Source of the DNA: Actinoalloteichus caeruleus DSM 43889
Lineage (GTDB): Bacteria > Actinomycetota > Actinomycetes > Mycobacteriales > Pseudonocardiaceae
Length of the DNA: 64,000 nt
Direction: 5' to 3'
Assembly (NCBI RefSeq): GCF_000429185.2
Contig: NZ_AUBJ02000001.1
Span: forward strand, 744,001-808,000
Under the pieces are notes generated by a model that made no database searches, had not been told where the DNA came from, and worked only from the letters and a program-made list of their open reading frames with translations. Each line of letters begins with the position of its first letter. Position 1 is the first letter of the stretch. Of the stretch, positions 17,261-25,567 are shown in pieces. The translations under genes were made by a program, and so were the position numbers.

Positions 17261-18952
17261 TCACTCCGGGACGTGGCGGAGGCGGAGGCCGGCGAGGGGA
17301 CCGGTGCGGGAGGTGACGGAGCGGTCGAACTCCGCCTTGGCGGTGGCCATCCGGTCCGCGATCGCCGCGACGGTCACCTCGTCGTGGTGGGGCGAGTTGG
17401 GGAGCAGGCGCAGCGCCGACAGCGGATGGCCGTGCGCGCCGTGCGTGAACGCGGGCAGGAATCCCAGCACGATCGGCGCGGCGACCTCGTGCTGGGGGTC
17501 CAGCCCAGCCAGGCGCTGGTAGAGGGCCTGCGTGTAACGGTTGGCGTCGTCGACGAGCAGGGGTTCCGCCCGGCCCAGTTCCGCGAAGGTGGCCGGGCCC
17601 CCCGGCGCCACCGGCCAGAACACCGACGCCATCCCGGGGCTCGTGGGGTTCACCAGTTCGTAGCCGAACTCCGGGAGGTGCGCGCGGAACACGTTGTTCA
17701 TCGCGGTGACGTGGGCGAGGTGGACCCGGAACCCGGTCCTCCCCACGCTGTGGAGCGCGGCGAAGGCCGCGAGGATTCCCGCCGCGCCCCGGGAGTGCTC
17801 GATGGTGTGGTGCAGTACCAGGTTGCCGCCCCACGGCCGCCACTCGGCGGTGTGCGGGTCCTCGTGCAGGGTGTGCAGCTCGGCGGCGTTCCTGGCCAGG
17901 AAGGCACTGGAGGGGTAGGGGCAGAAGCCGGCCTTGTGGAAGTCGGCCGTCATCGAGTCCGCCCAGGCCGCCTCCGCGACGAGGTCGCTGACCTCGCGGA
18001 GGGCGGCGAGCGTCACCGGGTCGATCTCCAACGGGTTGCCGGGGAAGTCGTAGTCGCGGAAGAACAACCACGGCCAGCCGTGCGCGGTGTCGAAGTGCAG
18101 GTAAGGCCGGTAGGGCAGCGAACCGCTCAGACTGCTCAGGCCGGCGGCGACCAGGCCGACCGGATCGATGGTGTGGTCCATGATGCTCCCGCCGGAGAGC
18201 ACCACGCAGGCCACCGGAGTTCCCCGTGCGACCAGGTCGGCCACCGTGGTGAGGACCCGCTCGGCGGTGGCCGCCCGGTCCCGTCCCGGTGCCGGCACGC
18301 GCACGCACGCCTCCGAACCCAGCCCGAGGAGAGCGCACACCGGCTCCACGCTGTCGTGGTTGTGCTCGGTCGTGACCACCACCGGCGCGGCCCCACCGGC
18401 CAGCCCGCGCCGGCCGGACTCGGGCAGGCACCGGTTCAGCCCGATCCGGACGGCGTACATCAGACCGGCCTTGCCGCCGAAGGAGAAGGTGCCGCCCGCG
18501 TCGTCGCGCGGCCAGCCAGCCAGGTCGGCGAGCTGTCGGACCAGCTGGCGTTCGATCTCGAGCGTGCCACCGGCCAGGAGGTCCCACAGCGCGTTGGGGG
18601 TGTAGAGCTGGGCCAGCGTGGCCGCGGTCACCGCGTCGAACAGCGGGACCGGGAAGATGTTGAACAGGTTGCCGGGGGCGTGGGCGCGCAGTTGCGCGCC
18701 CAGCCCGGCGGTCACCCCGCGCAACACCAGGTCGGGGTCGGACATGTGCTCGGGCACCGCCTCGAAGTCCCGCAGCCAGCCGAGGTCGGGAGGAGCCGTG
18801 CCCAGCCAGGCACCGTCGGGATGGGAGGGCACGGCCAGCGTGCGGAGCGCGTGGCTGAGCCGTTCGGGAAGCTGACCTCGGTTGTGCTCCGTGGGATGCA
18901 GCGTGCGGTGACGCAGTTCGGTCAGCGTCTCGACGAATTCCCTGCTGGGCAT
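17261..18952 (-). CDS. Group II PLP-dependent decarboxylase-like enzyme
   Basis: 563 aa. The fold-type I pattern is clear: TTEHNHDSVEP, YLHFDTAHGWPW (PLP-pyridine Asp and stacking region) and TADFHKAGFCPYPSS with Lys340 as the Schiff-base lysine. The HK motif is typical of the glutamate/aromatic-amino-acid/diaminobutyrate decarboxylase family. It could decarboxylate an amino acid or, like some relatives in biosynthetic loci, carry out oxidative deamination. It is 20 bp downstream of the cucumopine-synthase-like gene and upstream of the O-methyltransferase gene, all on the minus strand. Together these suggest processing of an amino-acid-derived unit. The substrate cannot be read from the sequence. 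Confidence 0.85.
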   Translation of the reverse strand: MPSREFVETLTELRHRTLHPTEHNRGQLPERLSHALRTLAVPSHPDGAWLGTAPPDLGWLRDFEAVPEHMSDPDLVLRGVTAGLGAQLRAHAPGNLFNIFPVPLFDAVTAATLAQLYTPNALWDLLAGGTLEIERQLVRQLADLAGWPRDDAGGTFSFGGKAGLMYAVRIGLNRCLPESGRRGLAGGAAPVVVTTEHNHDSVEPVCALLGLGSEACVRVPAPGRDRAATAERVLTTVADLVARGTPVACVVLSGGSIMDHTIDPVGLVAAGLSSLSGSLPYRPYLHFDTAHGWPWLFFRDYDFPGNPLEIDPVTLAALREVSDLVAEAAWADSMTADFHKAGFCPYPSSAFLARNAAELHTLHEDPHTAEWRPWGGNLVLHHTIEHSRGAAGILAAFAALHSVGRTGFRVHLAHVTAMNNVFRAHLPEFGYELVNPTSPGMASVFWPVAPGGPATFAELGRAEPLLVDDANRYTQALYQRLAGLDPQHEVAAPIVLGFLPAFTHGAHGHPLSALRLLPNSPHHDEVTVAAIADRMATAKAEFDRSVTSRTGPLAGLRLRHVPE

Positions 18953-18972
18953 GGCTGACTCCTTCGACCGGA

Positions 18973-19917
18973 TCAGACGGTCGCGTAGGCGTGGTCGGCG
19001 CCGGCTCGCCAGGGAAAGAAGTGCAGGTTCCAGGTGTTCAGGACGTTGGCGTACAGCGCGAGCGCGTTGATCAGGGCGAAGTACTCGTCACGCGTCTCCA
19101 CGCCGGGCAGCGTCTCCAGGACGCGTTGGGTGAAGTCCCACAAGGTGTTGAGCCCGGTGTAGCCGAGGAACTCGGCGGGCGTCTTGATCAGCATCGGTGT
19201 GATGCGGAGGAGGTCGGTGAGGGAGATGTCGGTGGTGCGGGACATCGTCACCAGGCCGTTGAGGGCGGAGTAGCCCAGCGGCCGCACCTCGCCGTTGAGG
19301 AAGACGAGCGTGGAGAAGTACTGGTCGTAACTACCGGCGCGGCTGGCGATCCGCCCCTCGTGCATGGCGACGATCTCCTGGGGTGGATCGATCCACACCC
19401 GCGCGACCTCGTCGTGGATCTCCTCCACCAGTTTCTGCACGGCGGGGGAGTCCACCGGGGCGGTGCGCGGGAGCACGAAGTTCCGCACGTCCTCCCCCTT
19501 GCGCCGGACCCGGACCTCGATCACCTGCTTGCTGCTCCACGCCGCCTCCCAGCAGGCGCGGCCGGCGGCGCGCAAGGCCTCGACGTCCTCCGGTACCACG
19601 TGCCCGACCGGGGCGGCGGGGAGGTACTCGCTGAGCGGCCCGTACTTGACGGCGAGGTGTTGCAGCTGGGAGAGGAACACCGTTCCGTCCGGGGACTTCG
19701 TCCGGTCCTCCTTGTACTCGGCGCGGGTGTAGACGAGCTGGTGGTGGGGAACGAGGTGGTAGAGGTGGTTCCCGGATACCAGTGCGTGATTCTGGAGGCT
19801 GTTGTACGGGAGCAGTTCGTTCCACAGCAGATCCGCCAGCCGCGGATTGCGTTCCTCGTTCAGGTCGGCGGTGACGGTGATTCCGGGCTGCACCCATTCG
19901 ATCTCGATCTGCCGCAT
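18973..19917 (-). CDS. Cucumopine-synthase-related (cyclophilin-like plus helical bundle) protein
   Basis: 314 aa. The N-terminal ~110 residues (IEIEWVQPGITVTADL, HLYHLVPHHQLVYTR) look like a cyclophilin-like beta domain. The C-terminal ~200 residues are helical (ALINALALYANVLNTWNLHFFPWR). From memory this combination matches actinomycete proteins named after the helical domain of plant-tumour cucumopine synthase; I could not check it. Cucumopine synthase couples an amino acid with an alpha-keto acid. AAGGAACAG precedes ATG 19917. It heads the operon with the PLP enzyme and O-methyltransferase genes. The IS110 element lies close upstream and may have altered its promoter. Confidence 0.5.
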   Translation of the reverse strand: MRQIEIEWVQPGITVTADLNEERNPRLADLLWNELLPYNSLQNHALVSGNHLYHLVPHHQLVYTRAEYKEDRTKSPDGTVFLSQLQHLAVKYGPLSEYLPAAPVGHVVPEDVEALRAAGRACWEAAWSSKQVIEVRVRRKGEDVRNFVLPRTAPVDSPAVQKLVEEIHDEVARVWIDPPQEIVAMHEGRIASRAGSYDQYFSTLVFLNGEVRPLGYSALNGLVTMSRTTDISLTDLLRITPMLIKTPAEFLGYTGLNTLWDFTQRVLETLPGVETRDEYFALINALALYANVLNTWNLHFFPWRAGADHAYATV

Positions 19918-20022
19918 GCTGTTCCTTATCTTCTAAGTCGGGTCTGTTCTGGTCAGTCGTAAGATCGGGAGGGCCCGGGGACTTCGGGTGTGGCTGTCAT
20001 GTGGTCGCCGTTGGTGTGGCTT

Positions 20023-21404
20023 GAAAGGATTGGCCGCCCGAGGTCCCGCGACGACTCGACCGCTGATTGGGATGAGCGAACCGATCGCTGCATAAGGACG
20101 TGCCGGCGAGGTCGTCTGCCGGGTGTTCCGCACGAACGACGACGGAGGTGGCCGTGCCCGAACTCTGGGCCGGCGTGGACGCGGGCAAGGCCGCGCACCA
20201 CTGCACGGTGATTGATACCGACGGCACGAAGGTGCTTTCCCGCCGGGTCGCCAACAACGAGGCCGACCTGTTGGAGCTGATCGGTGACGTACGGGCTTTG
20301 GCCCCGGACGTGCTGTGGGCGATCGACCTGAACTCCGGCGGGGCCGCGCTGCTGATCGCATTGCTGGTCAACCACGGACAGAAGCTGCTCTACATCCCCG
20401 GTCGCACCGTCCACCGCGCCGCCGGCACCTATCGTGGGGACGGCAAGAGCGACTCCAAGGACGCCTTCGTCATCGCCGACCAGGCCCGGATGCGCCGTGA
20501 CCTGCACCCGGTGACCGCCGGCGACGAGATCGCGGTGGAGTTGCGGATCCTCACCGCCCGCCGCTACGACCTGGCCGCCGACCGCACCCGGGCGATCAAC
20601 CGGCTGCGCGCCCAACTGCTGGAGTACTTCCCCGCGTTGGAACGGGCCTTCGACTACAGCACCTCCAAGGCCGCCCTGGTCCTGCTCACCGGCCACCAGA
20701 CCCCCGCCGCACTGCGTGAGCGCGGCCGGGAACAGCTCGCCGACTGGCTGCGCGCCCGGAAGGTCCGCAACAGCGCGACGGTCGCCGCCGCAGTCGCCGC
20801 CGCCGAAGCCCAGTTCACCACCGTCCCCGGAGAGATGACGGCCGCGGCCATGGTGGCCCGGCTCGCCAAGGGGGTGATGGCCCTCGATGACGAGATCGCG
20901 GAGACCGACGCGCTCATCGAGGGCCGGTTTCGCCGACACCGTCACGCCGTCGCGGTCCTGAGCATGCCCGGCGTCGGGCCCCTGCTCGGAGCCGAGTTCA
21001 TCGCGCTGACCGGCGGCGACATGGCCGCGTTCGGCAGCGCCGACCGGCTGGCCGGTGTCGCGGGCCTGGCGCCGGTGCCCAAGGACTCCGGACGAGTCCG
21101 GGGCAACCTGCGCCGGCCACGCCGCTACAACCGGCGCCTGCTGCGCATGTTCTACCTGTCCGCGCAGGTCGCCGCCCGCTGTTGCCCGACGTCGAAAGCC
21201 TTCTACGACAGGAAAAGGCGCGAAGGCAAGGCGCACAAACAGGCCGTCCTCGCGCTGGCCCGCCGACGCCTGAACGTGTTGTGGGCACTCATCCGCGACA
21301 ACCGCGCCTTCCAGATCGGCACGCCGCAACCCGAAGCCGCAGCGGCCTGACGAGCTCACGGCCCGACACCTTCACCACTTGACAACTTCATTGGGAATCC
21401 TTTC
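20023..21404 (+). mobile_element. IS110-family insertion sequence (ends approximate)
   Basis: The element carries one DEDD transposase gene with a non-coding left part of at least 130 bp and a short right end of about 50 bp. In IS110-group elements the left non-coding end encodes the bridge RNA that guides target choice, so 20,023-20,153 (perhaps from about 19,940) is the place to look. A 9-bp inverted pair, GAAAGGATT (20023-20031) and AATCCTTTC (21396-21404), is used here as provisional limits; classic IS110 elements lack terminal repeats, so the true ends may differ. The insertion separates the cucumopine-related operon from the second ligase gene. Confidence 0.55.
20154..21350 (+). CDS. 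IS110-family DEDD transposase
   Basis: 398 aa, apparently intact. The N-terminal RuvC-like domain has WAGVDAGKAAHH (first Asp), WAIDLNSGG and GKSDSKDAFVIAD (distal acidic residues). A coiled-coil-like middle follows. The C-terminal domain shows LSMPGVGPLLGAEF and PKDSGRVRG, the latter carrying the conserved Ser of the Transposase_20 domain. GTG 20154 has GGAGG a few nt upstream, and the protein begins one residue before conserved sequence. IS110 transposases act by a recombinase-like mechanism guided by a bridge RNA. Codon use resembles the host, so the element is at home in actinomycetes. Confidence 0.95.
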   Translation: MPELWAGVDAGKAAHHCTVIDTDGTKVLSRRVANNEADLLELIGDVRALAPDVLWAIDLNSGGAALLIALLVNHGQKLLYIPGRTVHRAAGTYRGDGKSDSKDAFVIADQARMRRDLHPVTAGDEIAVELRILTARRYDLAADRTRAINRLRAQLLEYFPALERAFDYSTSKAALVLLTGHQTPAALRERGREQLADWLRARKVRNSATVAAAVAAAEAQFTTVPGEMTAAAMVARLAKGVMALDDEIAETDALIEGRFRRHRHAVAVLSMPGVGPLLGAEFIALTGGDMAAFGSADRLAGVAGLAPVPKDSGRVRGNLRRPRRYNRRLLRMFYLSAQVAARCCPTSKAFYDRKRREGKAHKQAVLALARRRLNVLWALIRDNRAFQIGTPQPEAAAA

Positions 21405-21422
21405 GTCCGGTTGGTCGTGGGA

Positions 21423-23093
21423 TCAGTGGGAGGGGGTGTCGGGGGCGAACAGGGCGCGTAATGCCGACTTGTCCGGTTTTCCCCCGTCGGTGAGTGGAAT
21501 GGTGTCGACGAATCGGATGAGGCGGGGTACGTGTGGTTCACCGAGTTGCGCCTCGACGTGTTCGCGGAGCTCGTCGGCGTCCGCGGTTCCGCTCGCGAGG
21601 ACGACCGCCGCGCAGACCCGCTCACCTCGGTCGACGTCGGGAAGGCCTACGACCCCGGCCTGGAGGACCTTCGGGTGGTGGCAGAGGACGTCCTCCACCC
21701 GACGGGAGTAGACGTTGTACGCCTCGACGATGATGAGGTCCTTGGCGCGGTCGAGGATGCGGAGCAGGTCCGCCTCGGAGAGGTGGCCCAGGTCACCGGT
21801 GCGGACCCACCCGTCCACCAGCACCTCGCCCGTCCGGGCCGGATCGGCGTGGTACCCGCTCATCGTCATCGGGGAGCGGACCCAGATCTCGCCGACCACC
21901 CCCGGCGGGACGACCGCGCCCGAGGTGTCCCGGATCTCCACCTCGACTCCCGGGAGCAGCCGACCGGCGTGGTCCAGCAGCTCGGGGTGCCCGTGGTCCT
22001 CGGGCAGGAGCGCGCACACGAACCCGGTCTCCTGGGTGCCGTAGTTCTGCATGAGGCGGGGGCCGAGCCGGCGCAGGGCGGCGGACGTGCGGGCTGGCAC
22101 GGCGGGGGCCCCTCCGTAGACGGCGAGTCGCAGGGCCGTGAGGTCGAAGTGGTCGAGGTCGGGGTGCTCCGCGAGCTGGTAGAGCGAGCTGGGCGCGGTG
22201 AACAGGTGGGTGATGCGTTCCCGCTCCAGCAGCGCGAGCGTCGCCAGGGGGTCGAGGTCCTCCCGCAGCACCACCACCCCGCCGCAGGCGAGGATCCACT
22301 GGGCGAGCTCTCCGCCCAGGTCGGAGAGCGGGATGGCCACCAGGAAGCGCCAGGGTGGCGGTCCGTACATGGCGCGGGCCACGTCGAGGCACGCCGCCAT
22401 GGCGGTGGTGCCGTGGACGACGCCCTTGGGGCTGCCGGTCGTCCCGCTGGTGTAGGCCAGCGACGCCGGCCTGTCGAGCGCGGCGGGGAGCGTGGGAGCG
22501 TCGGCCACGGCGGCGGCGGCGAGTGCGGCCAGGTCCTCGCCGAGAGCGGAGGGACCCAGCGAGAGGACGCGGGGCACCGACGCGCGGCGGAGCAGTTCGG
22601 TGGCGCGCTCCTCGCGCTGCTGGTCGTGGACGAGCACCTCCGGCGCCGCGTGGGCGAGGCACGCCGCGTGCACGGTGGGGGAGAACATCGGGCGCAGGCC
22701 GACGTAGCAGCCCCCCGCCCATTGGACCGCGAGCCGGAGGAGGACGGCCTCCGGCGTGTTCCCGTGCAGGCAGGCGACCCGGACTCCGGGGCCCACTCCG
22801 AACCGCGCGAGGACCGCGGCCATACCGGCGACCAGACGATGGGTTTCGGCGCCATTCAGCGACCGGTTCTCGGAAACGAGGACGTCGTCCTGGGGGGCGA
22901 TTCCGGCTAAGACCCGTCGCACGTAGTCCACCAGTTCCTCCGACGTTGGTTCCGGGGGGATCGGGTTGCGCCACAACGACGATTCCGAAAGGCGAACGGA
23001 GGCGCAATGAGCGATACTCGATATTTCGGTGACGGAGACCCGATGGAACCAAGGAATACTCGCCAGGGGCGAAATCGGAATACGCAACGCCAT
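21423..23093 (-). CDS. AMP-dependent acyl-CoA/aryl ligase
   Basis: 556 aa, ANL superfamily. A3 is LAYTSGTTGSPKGVVHG, A5 is QNYGTQETG, A7/A8 is VRTGDLGHLSEADLLRILDRAKDLI, and the C-terminal GKPDKSALR holds the A10 lysine. It should activate a carboxylic acid with ATP. The pattern is close to 4-coumarate:CoA/fatty-acyl-CoA ligases, but the substrate is unknown. ATG 23093 has GAGAGGGAACGGAAG just upstream. It stands alone between the IS element and the divergent ANTAR regulator and may be the right-hand gene of the biosynthetic locus, split off by the insertion. Confidence 0.85.
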   Translation of the reverse strand: MALRIPISPLASIPWFHRVSVTEISSIAHCASVRLSESSLWRNPIPPEPTSEELVDYVRRVLAGIAPQDDVLVSENRSLNGAETHRLVAGMAAVLARFGVGPGVRVACLHGNTPEAVLLRLAVQWAGGCYVGLRPMFSPTVHAACLAHAAPEVLVHDQQREERATELLRRASVPRVLSLGPSALGEDLAALAAAAVADAPTLPAALDRPASLAYTSGTTGSPKGVVHGTTAMAACLDVARAMYGPPPWRFLVAIPLSDLGGELAQWILACGGVVVLREDLDPLATLALLERERITHLFTAPSSLYQLAEHPDLDHFDLTALRLAVYGGAPAVPARTSAALRRLGPRLMQNYGTQETGFVCALLPEDHGHPELLDHAGRLLPGVEVEIRDTSGAVVPPGVVGEIWVRSPMTMSGYHADPARTGEVLVDGWVRTGDLGHLSEADLLRILDRAKDLIIVEAYNVYSRRVEDVLCHHPKVLQAGVVGLPDVDRGERVCAAVVLASGTADADELREHVEAQLGEPHVPRLIRFVDTIPLTDGGKPDKSALRALFAPDTPSH

Positions 23094-23367
23094 CTTCCGT
23101 TCCCTCTCGCCGAGCATCGGACACGACCGTGGGTCACGGAACCGGCTGTTTGCTCGGGGTATTCCCGTGTGGGGGTCGCCGCTTTTCCTGAACGGTTGAC
23201 CGTCAACCCGTCCGGGGGACCCGCGTCGCCCGACAGTGAGGCCTCTCACCACGCGGGCGCTACCGGGTTGAGGGCCCCCACCGGGTAGGATTCGACATTC
23301 AGTCACGGTGGGCCACTCGCTGCCGGCCCACCTGCCGCAGTAGCCGACACCAACCAGGAGGAGCCCG

Positions 23368-23982
23368 GTGACCGAGCCGGCTGCCGAGGCCCGGACCGAG
23401 GCCCCGAACACCAGCGCCCGCCGTGTGGTCGTGGCCGAGGACGAAGCCCTCATCCGTCTTGACCTCGTCGAGATGCTTCGTGAGGAGAACTACGACGTCG
23501 TCGGCGAGGCCGTCGACGGGCAGGAGGCCGTCGAGCTGGCCAACGAGCTCCAGCCCGACCTGGTCATCCTCGACGTCAAGATGCCCCGGATGGACGGTAT
23601 CGAGGCCGCGTCCCTGATCGTCGGCGACCGGGTCGCCCCCGTGGTGATCCTCACGGCCTTCAGCCAGCGCGACCTCGTGGAGCGGGCGCGGGACGCGGGG
23701 GCGATGGCCTACCTGGTCAAGCCCTTCGCCAAGCGTGACCTCATCCCGGCCATCGAGCTCGCCATGTCCCGTTTCGCCGAGGTCCGGGCGCTGGAGGGTG
23801 AGGTGGCCGACCTCCAGGAGCGGTTGGAGGCGCGCAAGGTGGTGGAACGGGCCAAGGGCCTGTTGATGAAGAACCAGTCGCTGAGCGAGCCCGAGGCGTT
23901 CCGATGGATCCAGCGCACCGCGATGGACCGGCGGACCACGATGAAGGCGGTCGCGGAGGCGGTACTGGAAACCCTCAGCTGA
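23368..23982 (+). CDS. pdtaR: ANTAR-domain response regulator (PdtaR-like)
   Basis: 204 aa. The receiver domain (residues ~20-135) has the acidic pocket VVVAEDEALI, the phospho-acceptor Asp in LVILDVKMPRMDG, a Thr in VVILTAFSQ and the Lys in AYLVKPFAK. The C-terminal ANTAR domain (about 145-200) reads ERAKGLLMKNQSLSEPEAFRW and continues to AEAVLETLS. ANTAR proteins bind paired-hexaloop RNAs and act as antiterminators; in mycobacteria PdtaR works with the kinase PdtaS, which is not encoded here. GTG 23368 has AGGAGGAG at good spacing. It is widely conserved, so this part of the window looks like core genome. Confidence 0.9.
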   Translation: MTEPAAEARTEAPNTSARRVVVAEDEALIRLDLVEMLREENYDVVGEAVDGQEAVELANELQPDLVILDVKMPRMDGIEAASLIVGDRVAPVVILTAFSQRDLVERARDAGAMAYLVKPFAKRDLIPAIELAMSRFAEVRALEGEVADLQERLEARKVVERAKGLLMKNQSLSEPEAFRWIQRTAMDRRTTMKAVAEAVLETLS

Positions 23983-24153
23983 TCCAGCGGTCATCCCGAC
24001 GTCATGCCTTGACACGTCGCGGTCACATGTCCACCCGGGTGGCGGTGCGCGATCCCATTCCTAGGGAAAAGTTCCCCCTTTCGGAGCCCAGAAGAGCGAC
24101 ATGCGTCACGATGTGGCTACGGCCACGTGACCAGTATGGGCAACGTGCCACGA

Positions 24154-24224
24154 TCGGACTACGGTCCGTGCCTAACTCATCGTTCCGAGGAGCGGAACGA
24201 CGCCCACGACTGCTGCTCGTGGGC
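24154..24224 (+). other. Hairpin-rich leader upstream of livK
   Basis: Three consecutive inverted repeats precede livK: CGGAC-TACG-GTCCG (24154-24167), CGTTCCG-AGGAG-CGGAACG (24181-24199) and GCCCACGA-CTGCTGC-TCGTGGGC (24202-24224). The last ends about 20 nt before the livK start. They could form an attenuator or an RNA regulatory element; the second loop contains AGGAG. Function is not known. Confidence 0.45.
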
Positions 24225-24244
24225 GGGTTCACGTGGAGGCACGG

Positions 24245-25462
24245 GTGTCGAAAAACGGTCGCTTACGGATCCTGGCAGTCGCGGCGACGGCGTCGCTGAC
24301 GCTCGCCGGGTGCGCGCAGGGCGGGAACGAGGAACCGGCGGAGGGGGGCGCCGCGACCAACGACAGCGCCGCCGCCGCCCCTGACGCCCCCACCGATGCC
24401 GTCCTGCCGGCGGGGGACGGCACCGGCGAGTGCGAGGACGGCGTCAGCATCGCCTACATCGGCACCATCGCTGGCCAGAACGCGGCCCTCGGCGTCGCGA
24501 TCCTCAACGGTGTCCGCCTCGCCGTCGAGGAGCACAACGAGGCCAACGCGGGCTGCCAGGTGACGCTCAAGGAGTTCGACACCGAGGGCAGCCCCGACCG
24601 GGCGTCCGGTGTGGTCACCCAGGCCATCAACGACGACTCCATCCTGGGCGTGGTCGGGCTGCCCTTCTCCGGCGAGTCCGACGCGGCCGGGCAGTCGTTC
24701 CACGAGGCCGGCCTGGTCACGATCAGCCCGTCCGCCACCGACCCGGCGCTGTCCCAGAACGGCTGGGACACCTTCTTCCGCGGGCTGGGCAACGACGCGC
24801 AGCAGGGTCCGGCCGCCGCCACCTTCATCGGGGAGGACCTCGGCGCCGAGAGCGTCTGCGTCGTCAACGACGACTCCTCCTACGGAATCGGCCTGGCTCG
24901 CGAGGTGCGGGAAGCCCTCGGTGACGCGGTCGTGTGCACCGAGGAGGTGAAGACGAACCAGCGGGAGTTCTCCGCGGTCGTCGGCACGATCGAGGCCTCC
25001 GGCCCGGATGCCGTCTTCTACGCCGGCTACTACACCGAGGCCGCGCCCTTCGCGCAGCAGCTGTTCGCCCGGGGGCTTCAGACCACCCTCGTGGCTCCCG
25101 ACGGCGTGCGCGACGACCAGTTCGTGCAGAACGCCGTGGGTGCCGCCGAGGGCGTCTACCTGACCTGCCCGTGCGTCCCGGCCGACGGCTTCGGTGACTT
25201 CTTCGACGCCTTCACCGAGTTGGCCGGCACCGAACCGTCCACCTACTCCGCCGAGGGCTACGACGCCACGACCGTCCTGCTGCGCGCGCTGGACGAGGGG
25301 CTGTCCACCCGCGAGGAGGTCCTCGAGTACGTGCGCGACTACGACGCGCCCGGTCTCACCAAGCACTTCAAGTGGGACGAGGACGGCGAGCTGACCGACA
25401 CCCCGGTCTGGGTCTACCAGGTCGAGGACGGCGAGATCGTTCGGGACCGCGAGATCGGCTGA
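24245..25462 (+). CDS. livK: Branched-chain amino-acid ABC transporter, substrate-binding lipoprotein
   Basis: 405 aa. The N-terminus has a lipoprotein signal (ILAVAATASLTLAGC) with the lipobox Cys at about residue 22, so it is anchored outside the membrane. The mature protein is a LivK/Peripla_BP_6-type binding protein: VSIAYIGTIAGQNAALG at the start, VVGLPFSGESDAAG and a long bilobed fold. GTG 24245 has GGAGG six nt upstream. It is the first of five genes livK-livH-livM-livG-livF. The binding specificity (Leu/Ile/Val, other amino acids or amides) cannot be settled by eye. A hairpin-rich leader lies just upstream. Confidence 0.9.
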   Translation: MSKNGRLRILAVAATASLTLAGCAQGGNEEPAEGGAATNDSAAAAPDAPTDAVLPAGDGTGECEDGVSIAYIGTIAGQNAALGVAILNGVRLAVEEHNEANAGCQVTLKEFDTEGSPDRASGVVTQAINDDSILGVVGLPFSGESDAAGQSFHEAGLVTISPSATDPALSQNGWDTFFRGLGNDAQQGPAAATFIGEDLGAESVCVVNDDSSYGIGLAREVREALGDAVVCTEEVKTNQREFSAVVGTIEASGPDAVFYAGYYTEAAPFAQQLFARGLQTTLVAPDGVRDDQFVQNAVGAAEGVYLTCPCVPADGFGDFFDAFTELAGTEPSTYSAEGYDATTVLLRALDEGLSTREEVLEYVRDYDAPGLTKHFKWDEDGELTDTPVWVYQVEDGEIVRDREIG

Positions 25463-25567
25463 GCGGCGCCAGCGGCGGACGGCCAGCGCGCGCCGCGCGT
25501 TGGCCGTACCTCGCCTGCCCGACCGACTGACGGTGAACCGGCGATCTCGCGAGAAACGAGTATCTGA

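Noticed and set aside
24010-24015. TTGACA as a -35 box for livK
   Set aside because: No TANNNT-like hexamer lies 16-19 nt downstream, and it is more than 200 bp from the gene.
24029-24040. CCACCCGGGTGG palindrome as a PdtaR-gene terminator or operator
   Set aside because: A 12-bp GC palindrome without a loop is common in this composition, and nothing else supports it.
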